64,000 nucleotides of DNA from Ephydatia muelleri (Eukaryota > Porifera > Demospongiae > Spongillida > Spongillidae). A program made the translations under genes and the position numbers. Positions 50,855-64,000 of the stretch are shown one piece after another; positions within the stretch are counted from its first letter, which is position 1; each line of letters starts with the position of its first letter. The stretch is from positions 6,864,926 to 6,928,925 of the forward strand of contig JABACO010000017.1 in NCBI GenBank assembly GCA_013339895.1, read 5' to 3'. The notes beneath the pieces were generated by a model. It was not told where the DNA came from and searched no databases. It saw only the letters and a program-made list of their open reading frames with translations.

Positions 50855-53111
50855 ATGGAATCAACGAATCACGGAGAAGGACCAGTTGCCGCCAGCAAAA
50901 GACGGTATATACCATTGAATGATGTGCTTCCACCTTTGGAAACATTGGTGGTAGCAATTGAAGGATCCGTCGACTGAAGGATCCGTCGACCCTGATGGTG
51001 TCTGCTGTCTGTCCATACCCAATCGTGTATTGGGCGACTGGGCAAATAATCGAGAGAAGAATACAAGCTTCGTAGCACTAGCAAACGAGTACATCGTGGA
51101 CGAAGCAATTACGCTGAATCCAGAAGCAGCGCGCTTAGAGGATATACTTTACCGTAAATCACTTGGCGTGGTTTCAAAAGTAAGAGCTGCAAGAGGCGTG
51201 AATAGAAAGAATGCGCTACTTCGTTCCACCACGATATAACTATCCTGAATGGTGAAACGATTTCTGCTGCGGATTTACAAAGCGAGCTAAACGAAGTTAC
51301 CTATTTGAATGAAGAAGCGGATGCATTCATTGAAGGCTTACAAGAAGAAGTGCAGGACCTAAAAGATGCGTTGAGTGAAGCCCAGGACTCACAGAACAAC
51401 CCAGGAGGTAAGATTGATGCAGTCAGCAACCGGCATGCACGAAGAAAAATCCAAGAGGTGTCTGAACATGCAAACAAGGCGTTGGAATTTTTGTCTACTT
51501 ATGGGCTTGTTGCAGAGTCGCTGAAAGTCCACACCACTTCTGGCAAGACGTTCCACATACCTTTCTCAGATGATGCGGCCTCCGAGAAAGAGGACACTGG
51601 ATTTGCGAGTTCTATACATTTTAGATAGGTATGGAGTAAGTGATGCCTTCTACCACGAACTTGCAATGCTTTTTAGCGAGTTACCGAGATCTCGTGCAGT
51701 TTAAAAAGCTCGTACGGATCTCAACCACACGATGCAACTAACACGCATCCCGGGACATGAAGGTGCCTATCGCTCTTTCGAACGGTCATTGTGCGAACAA
51801 TTATCCACCATGGTAAGCATGAATGTGTTATGTACATGTATTCTAATACTTGCCTGTATGCAACAGATCGCTCAAGATGCTACAAGTTTTCAACCTAACC
51901 AGAAAATTAAAGTTAGGATATCTGGTGACGGAGCAAAGTTTTCACGGACGTCAAGCTTTGTTTTGCTTTCGTACGCCATTCTGATGCCAGTTGGTCGCTA
52001 TCTGTCTGGAATAGGTATAAATCTTAACGTGCCTGTGACTCAGCCTGAGACTCAGTGACTGTTTTATCTAGGCAACCATACCATCGCAGTTGTAAAAGGG
52101 GCTGAAGATTATGACACCATTTCCACAGCTTTCGCTGCAACTTTTCAAGAAATTGATGGTCTTCAGCAGCTAGGATTTGTTGCTGTCAATGGCGTGAGCT
52201 ACAATATTGAACTTTTTTTTTCTTCTGACATGAAGGTTTGTGATGTAATGGTATTACAGGCATGCACATTTATGTTTCGTATGTGTTACAGTTCATGCTC
52301 ACAATGCTGGGCCTTAATGCAGCTAACTCCATTTATGCATGTCCAAAATGTACAGTGCACCGTGATTGCAGGTAAGTTACCAATACATTTGGCTAAACAT
52401 GGTGTCAACCAATGTCACTGTATAGGTGGGATGTGTCAAAGCCTGAATCGTATTACAGCACAACTATGGCCAGAACACTAGTTACCAACAGGTAAAAATG
52501 CATGATCCTAGCTGACTTAAGTAGCATATGTCAGTTCTTAAATTTCTGCACAGACGTGCCTTTGCCTCTCATGGCAGAACTGCTGCTGTACACCAAGGGT
52601 CAGTTAATCGTCCACTGACTGCCATTCCAGTGGACCACATGATGATTGATGAGCTGCGCTTATTTCTGAGAATTTTTGATGTCATGTTAAGAAACTTAAT
52701 CAAATGTCAGAGCCACAAACACAGCAGCTTGTGGCATACATCAGGAGCTGTGGAGTCTCATTTACTATTTGGGAATCTGAATCGAGTGATGGAAAAGTTG
52801 AATGGACGTCGTTAACTGGGGAAGCCAAAAAGAAGGTTTTGAAGGTACAACACACCCTATAATTTATGTGTTCCAATTCTGCCTTTCCATATGCTAGCTA
52901 CTTCCTTCCAAGATGAAAGATATCCCCTTACCAAATGCTTTTCTGGATGATGTAGTTCAGCTATGGAAGGTGAACTACTTCCCTCGATAGGCTAAAATAA
53001 TGTTTTTTTATTCCTAAAAGGATTTTGAAGTTTTATACAACCTGTTGTCTAGTGAAACACCTCCCCCAAATGCTGCAGATGACATACATTTGAAGGTACA
53101 CATCAACACAT

Positions 53112-53156
<45 letters not shown>

Positions 53157-53590
53157 TGTGACCAAATCAGCTTACATTCAGGCTAAAAGATGGATTCAAC
53201 TCTTTCTGCGGATAAAGAGTGATGGTCACCAAAAGAAATTTGTAACTCCTTACTTTCATGTCATGGTGTACCATGTTCCTGATGCCATCCGACAGTTTGG
53301 AAACATGAAACAATTCTCTTGCCAAGGTAAGTTTGTTAAGTTCTTAACATCATCTACATCAGTAACTTCATGTAGGTGTTGAGAAGCACAAAGATGACTC
53401 CAAACGAAACTATTTATCAAGTAATCATTGGGATGCTCCTGCAGAAATCATGTTGGCTGAGCACAGGCTGGAGTTACTACAACAGTATGCCAGAGAGAAG
53501 AGGCACTACACCAAACATGCTGCAGCATATTGGCATGAAGGAGGAATGCAAGAAATGCGATCTCAGATGCGAGAAACTTTAAAATACTAA
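50855..53590 (+). pseudogene. RAG1-like-core family gene, spliced but frameshifted
   Basis: Starts at ATG 50855. A 16-base tandem duplication (aaggatccgtcgactg) at about 50970 shifts the frame. Segments in order are IPNRVLGDWANN, a glutamate-rich coiled region with HARRKIQEV (51300-51480), VSDAFYHELAML (51640), IKVRISGDGAKFSRTSSF (51900-51960), GNHTIAVVKGAEDYDTI (52072-52120), MLTMLGLNAANSIYACPKC (52290-52360), DVSKPESYY, IDELRLFLRIFDVM (52645-52685), HVMVYHVPDAIRQFGNMKQF (53260-53320) and VEKHKDDSKRNY...SNHWDAPAE (53378-53450), ending at TAA 53590. Consensus introns sit at about 52236-52291, 52371-52425 and 52492-52552, among others. The conserved D, D, CxxC and QG-x-E order parallels the RAG1 core. 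Several frame breaks indicate a dead copy. Function is inferred only. Confidence 0.65.
53114..53152. repeat. (CA)n microsatellite
   Basis: Short CA repeat in an intron of the RAG1-like-core gene. Confidence 0.95.
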
Positions 53591-54264
53591 CTTTGCAGCC
53601 ATTGATGTATGACAGGAAAATAAGTTTAAAAAGTACGATCAATGCACAAGTGAAGTGATGGGGGGTAAACAAAATCAGGTTGTCAATAGGACTGAATGGT
53701 TGCTTTCCCAGGAATTAACAGTAGTACAATACCTGGAACCAGACAAAGGGATAATCTTGTTTGGGGATAATTTGTATATAGAGGGGAGAGTTGCAGACAG
53801 GAGGCAGGCTTAACCTAATAACCTTAGACAAAGCTCCCTTTCAACATACTGTATATTTCCCCATGCCCAATCTAAGCCGGGGAGGTATGCATTTACTTCC
53901 TAAATAAAAACACTCAACGTCCAGGGTCAGGCAGCTGCAGCACAGTATACATGTTTACAGAAAGGTGAAATAACGCTGTACATGAGTAATTTCAGAGGTT
54001 GGTATACTTATTGCAATGTCTTTAAGTATAGCTGTCTTTTTTAGTACAGTGTACACATCAACACAGTGTTTTGGACTACTGATATCATATTTATGATACC
54101 TAAGCACACTGCATATATCCATAGATAGTATAGAGTGATATGCAATGAACTGACTGTGTTATTCAGTGCTATATACTGGCACGTAGCTGTGTGATGATCC
54201 AGACTCATGCCCAATGTAGTTACCATGAATACATGTACATGTATATACTGCAATGTTGTTTACA

Positions 54265-54715
54265 ATGAGCTGCAATGTTTAGAATGAGCTCTGCATGATG
54301 TTGCCTGCAGGAGTTCATAATGCTTGCATGCCTTCAAACATACACGGGCCTATGAACTTTTAATGGGTGTGAAAAAATGGTGCGTTCCAACAGATAATCA
54401 TGTAGCGGGCTTTACGTGCACCTCATGCATGTATCCACCTCATCCTGACTTAATTCAGCTGATCAATGTGAAAGCAGTTCAGGAATTGATTCTCTGGCCG
54501 CGGCTAGACCATGCTGTGAATAAGGTCTATAAGTTGTCTGCACTTATGACCTATATATATTGTCTCTCTTGTTACTCCTGTACTATAGATGTTTTGAATG
54601 AGCTCTGCATGATGTTGCCTGCAGGCGTTCATAATGTTTGCCTTCAAACATCCACTGACCTATGAATGTGATAAAATGGTGCATTCCAACAGATAATCAT
54701 GTACATGTAGCGGGC
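54265..54715. repeat. Direct duplication of ~120 bases
   Basis: gagctctgcatgatgttgcc at about 54287 and 54599 starts two related stretches that both run to caacagataatcatgta and gcgggcttt (about 54415 and 54717). No coding sense is recognised. Confidence 0.8.
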
Positions 54716-54719
54716 TTTT

Positions 54720-56610
54720 CCACTGTACTTTTGTGAACCTGATGTATAGCAACCAGTTATTTCAGGGTTTTACATGTAGCTGTTCATATGTGTGCATGAT
54801 ATGACGCTTTCCTAAATTTGTTTTGTATATTTTATAAATCATAAATGTACATCTCCTTGTAATCAATCACACATGTTACACAACTGCTATGGACTTCCTA
54901 TTTTCTGCGCATCATATACTACACATCAAGTTTGCTGTATGGTAAAATGCATATTGTGGGATCTTGCTTTAACTTCGTGTTTTTAACCCCGAATCCCACG
55001 ATTATTAAGACCCACCATGGATTTTTGCTGATATGACCAAATTGCACCTCACATTAAAAACGATACAGATGGGGAAATAATCGTGAGCTACATGTATACA
55101 ACAGAAATTTCTCCATGTGCTGTTTGATAGCTTCGAACGCTTTGGCTTAAAACGTACTCGAACGAAACTGTAGAACACCATCATTCCCGCCTGATGTAGC
55201 GACACCTCGTGTTAAAATACTCAATCGGTTACTGAGTTTCATGATTAGTTCCACTATTGTGTCGCGTGAGAAATGCACGAAATGACTTGGTATCAGGGAA
55301 CTAATAAAACGCTCAACTAAATTTGCGCATGGTATGTAGGATATAGGTTTGATAGTATTTTCGGCAACAACAAAAACATGTCAGGACCTGTTGTTATTAT
55401 ACACTAGTCTGGCACGCAGAATTTTTAATTTGCGCACTTGCGCTGCATCAATCCACATAAGCGTGGGCGTACCGTATTTGTATCGTCAAGACTCATTTTT
55501 ATCTTTGCAGAAACGGAGGTTTGGCACAATGTATCGTCAGAGATATATTATCTCTGGTATCGTACTATTTGAGAGCAGAAGTCTCGTGAGCAGACGACAC
55601 ATCAAATGACGCAAGGTATTACATAATGACATACGTTTATGAATATAATTAATTATGCTCGATTGTAATGAATTTGTCTTGAATTTAGTTAATGGATGCT
55701 TAATGTTCTTTTCATGATACACGTATATTATAATCAGTCCGATTTTTAGCGAATACTGAACGTGTTTGGAATTCAATTTGAAAAAATTAATTTTAGTTAA
55801 TTGATTTGAATTAATAATTTCTTGTCTTGCAACATGATAAATCATTTAAAAAGGTGACAAATTTATTGGTGAAATCAGAATTCTCAAATCTCTATCACAA
55901 CTTTACATATTCACTCATGTCCTCCATTTCTGGCCATGAAATGTTTTGTAAACAACCCCGCGCGACGCATAATGAAAAACTTTCCTCTGAACAACGTGTT
56001 GCTGACTCCAAAAACGCAATGTTTTGATAAAAAGTGGCGTCCTCATAGCCGCTGCGGCGCAATAAATTGCGCTGTTGCCCGCCCTATGTGGTCAATGAGG
56101 TAATTCCGGGACTGGGAACGAGGACAGACAGTACCCTTTTTTTTTTTTCCCCCTCAACAACCGTGCGGTGTTACCACATAAAACAACGATGAAAGTACCC
56201 GCTTTTGTCCTGTCGTTCGATTCAAACGACAAGCTACATGATCCGATCGTCGGGAATGTTGTTAGAAACGGGTCGCGTGCTTTTAATGACATTCATAGTC
56301 GGTATCTATCGAAACTTCCGATATCTAACGCTATAGCCCCCCCCCCCCCCCCCCCCCCCCCTTGTCTTTATGATAGTTGCCTTGATCACCGGCTCATGCA
56401 TCGCTGATAAAATGGCTCTTAATTCCCTCCCTTACATATAACAACCACTTTGCGGACTGATTAAGAAAATCAAAATCATATCCAAGCCATATGTATTTTT
56501 ACAACATTCACACACCTCTGCAATTCAAATGCTCATGAAGCATAGAGAGGGAGGGATTGGTGGAACCAAACTGCCTTTTAAACACAGATGCAATGATCAG
56601 GGCATTTGTG
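54720..56610. other. No gene recognised
   Basis: AT-rich intergenic sequence downstream of gene B, with a poly-C tract near 56337-56361 and no domain-bearing frame. Confidence 0.5.
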
Positions 56611-56616
56611 TTGAAG

Positions 56617-62539
<5,923 letters not shown>

Positions 62540-62984
62540 CTATAGGACCAGAGAACAAAGTGATCATTAATTGATGCATTCATATGCGCTCATTTGCTAT
62601 GAACACTTTGACAAAATGATTTGCTATCACAAATGCTTTTGTGCAATAGTTGGATGCTATGAAGGTGATCATCCCATTGAACAGAATGAAAGGGACATTC
62701 GCATCAATTAGTGCTCAGGAAATCTGGATTTGTTTTATTTTGACATAAGCTAACCTTGGTAAAGCACTCCCAAATGCTAGATTATTCTTCATTTAAATGG
62801 TCAAACCTTCCTTAGCAGATCAAAATACAAAATACTTTTTGATTTATTTAGTTTGGCAATGATCACCCCTCCCCCTCCCCCTCCCCCCAACTCCAAACTT
62901 ATATCTGCACATGATTAAAGGCATTTCACCAAAGTGCAACCCTCCCATCCCTGCACTCTTCCCATCTCTACCCTTCACCCCCAC

Positions 62985-63160
62985 CCCCACTCTTCCCATT
63001 CTCCACCCCTTCACACCCACCCCCGCACTCTTCCCATTCTCCACCCCTTCACACCCACCCCTGCACTCTTCCCATTCTCCACCCCTTCACACCCACCCCC
63101 GCACTCTTCCCATTCTCCACCCCTTCACACCCACCCCTGCACTCTTCCCATTCTCCACCA
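62985..63160. repeat. 38-bp minisatellite
   Basis: Units of cactcttcccattctccacc followed by ccttcacacccacccccg, about 4.5 copies, in the gene B intron. Confidence 0.95.
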
Positions 63161-63617
63161 GGATAAAGTCACATCAGATGGATCAACTTTTTCCATGACA
63201 TAGTTCAATGTTGTTCAAAACCCCACCACATTGATGATGATGCCACATTTTGATGTACAAACATCAATTTTGGGGTATCTTTATTAACCACTGATAAACT
63301 GCAGCTTACTACCTTTTTGCAATGCTTATGTAAACTAGAGGGCATTTTTGCTAACAGATAGTCTTGTTGTGGTATGTACTATCATGCAACACCATTTGAT
63401 ACCATGTAGTGGACAGTGGTTAGGTAAAATTATGGTGAACAAATATTAAACCAACACTTTTATTTGAAATTTATTATTTGTTTGGCTATTATTTAAAGTT
63501 TCTTAAGATCCTGCCTATAAATTTATATGATAATTATGCTCTACATATGAACAACTGGAATCTGCAATGTTCAAGATGGGACTCTGGAGGTTTCAGAGAT
63601 ACAAAGTCAAATGTACA

Positions 63618-63792
63618 AAATGTTCATCCTTGATCAAAACTCCCTGCCACATTTGGGCAGTAGTGGTAGCTAGGAGTGCAGGCAATGAATTTACACCTGT
63701 ATCTCTAGCGCCTTCTGGTGCAAATTCATTAAACCACTTGTGTAAACTACTGCCCAAATATGGCAGATCAAGGTTATCTTATGAACATTGTG
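63618..63792. mobile_element. Palindromic MITE-like element
   Basis: aatgttcat at the left and atgaacatt at the right, with ccacatttgggcagtag mirrored by ctactgcccaaatatgg and atgaatttacacc mirrored by ggtgcaaattcat. Almost the whole stretch is a long imperfect hairpin. Confidence 0.75.
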
Positions 63793-64000
63793 TACAGCTA
63801 TCATCTGGAAAAAGGCATGGGATGAATTGGACCAATCAGTTATTGTCTCTTGCTGGGTGCATCACATTGCCTTCCTGTTACAGATGAAGCCATTGTGGCG
63901 AGTGAAGACCTTGACTATCGCAAAGCTTCTATTGATAGTATTATTGTCTATTTGCATCCGTGTGTACACCTGTACACATATTAGGGTATATGTGTACAGG

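Larger units (their letters stand above)
62540..64000. other. Gene B intron, no exon found
   Basis: The next exon expected from gene A (76 bases encoding a KGIVQQFHYMEQ-like stretch) is not visible here. The stretch holds a minisatellite and a palindromic element, so the upstream exons of gene B should lie past 64000. Confidence 0.5.

Overview
This is a eukaryotic, animal-type genomic window, most likely from a marine invertebrate and plausibly a demosponge. The reasons are spliced genes with many short introns, remnants of a RAG1-like transposon family that I recall from sponge and cnidarian genomes, gypsy, hAT and piggyBac relics, and very heavy tandem-repeat content. The species assignment is inference; no rRNA or mitochondrial marker is present.

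Layout. (1) 0-18.5 kb is a transposon-rich block. It holds a broken GIN-type integrase gene (2.8-4.0 kb) and four copies of a gene for a small secreted six-cysteine protein. Two copies are open (6948-7280 + and 17183-17515 -). One is split by a 108-bp MITE with a perfect 9-bp target duplication (4642-5091 +), and one is frameshifted (12306-12640 -). Much of the block is a ~2.5-kb inverted duplication (about 5.1-7.6 kb against 12.0-14.4 kb). Two decayed RAG1-like transposon relics, which carry RAG1-style N-terminal zinc motifs, lie between and beside the arms (8.6-10.3 and 14.4-15.9 kb, both -). (2) 18.98-47.37 kb holds one host gene on the minus strand. I assembled it as 23 exons with every splice phase consistent, giving 703 codons: a type II membrane anchor, a PA14 domain, then a C-terminal glycosyltransferase of the beta-1,4-N-acetylgalactosaminyltransferase 3/4 (B4GALNT3/4) type. 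Most of its introns carry minisatellites. One intron carries a 3.77-kb piggyBac-like transposon (29935-33699) flanked by TTAA and inserted in an array whose every unit contains TTAA. The first intron carries two large arrays and a gypsy relic. (3) 47.4-56.6 kb is intergenic, with a MITE, a 43-bp minisatellite, a hAT relic and a spliced, frameshifted gene related to the RAG1-like family (50855-53590 +). (4) 56.6-62.5 kb holds the last nine exons of a second, head-to-tail paralogue of the glycosyltransferase, with the same exon lengths and phases except one extra codon at the end. Its 5' half lies beyond the window.

How it fits together. Only the two glycosyltransferase paralogues and the two open six-cysteine protein genes look like functional host coding genes. 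The glycosyltransferases would act in the Golgi lumen, adding GalNAc to GlcNAc-type acceptors if they behave like the vertebrate family. Nearly everything else is mobile DNA at different stages of decay, or tandem arrays. Several arrays begin exactly at 5' splice sites, which is the most unusual structural theme of the window.

The most novel single item is the piggyBac-like element. Its coding remains combine piggyBac-type segments with what looks like a PD-(D/E)XK (YqaJ-like) nuclease segment in the middle, and its first-exon splice donor has been amplified into a 40-bp tandem array.
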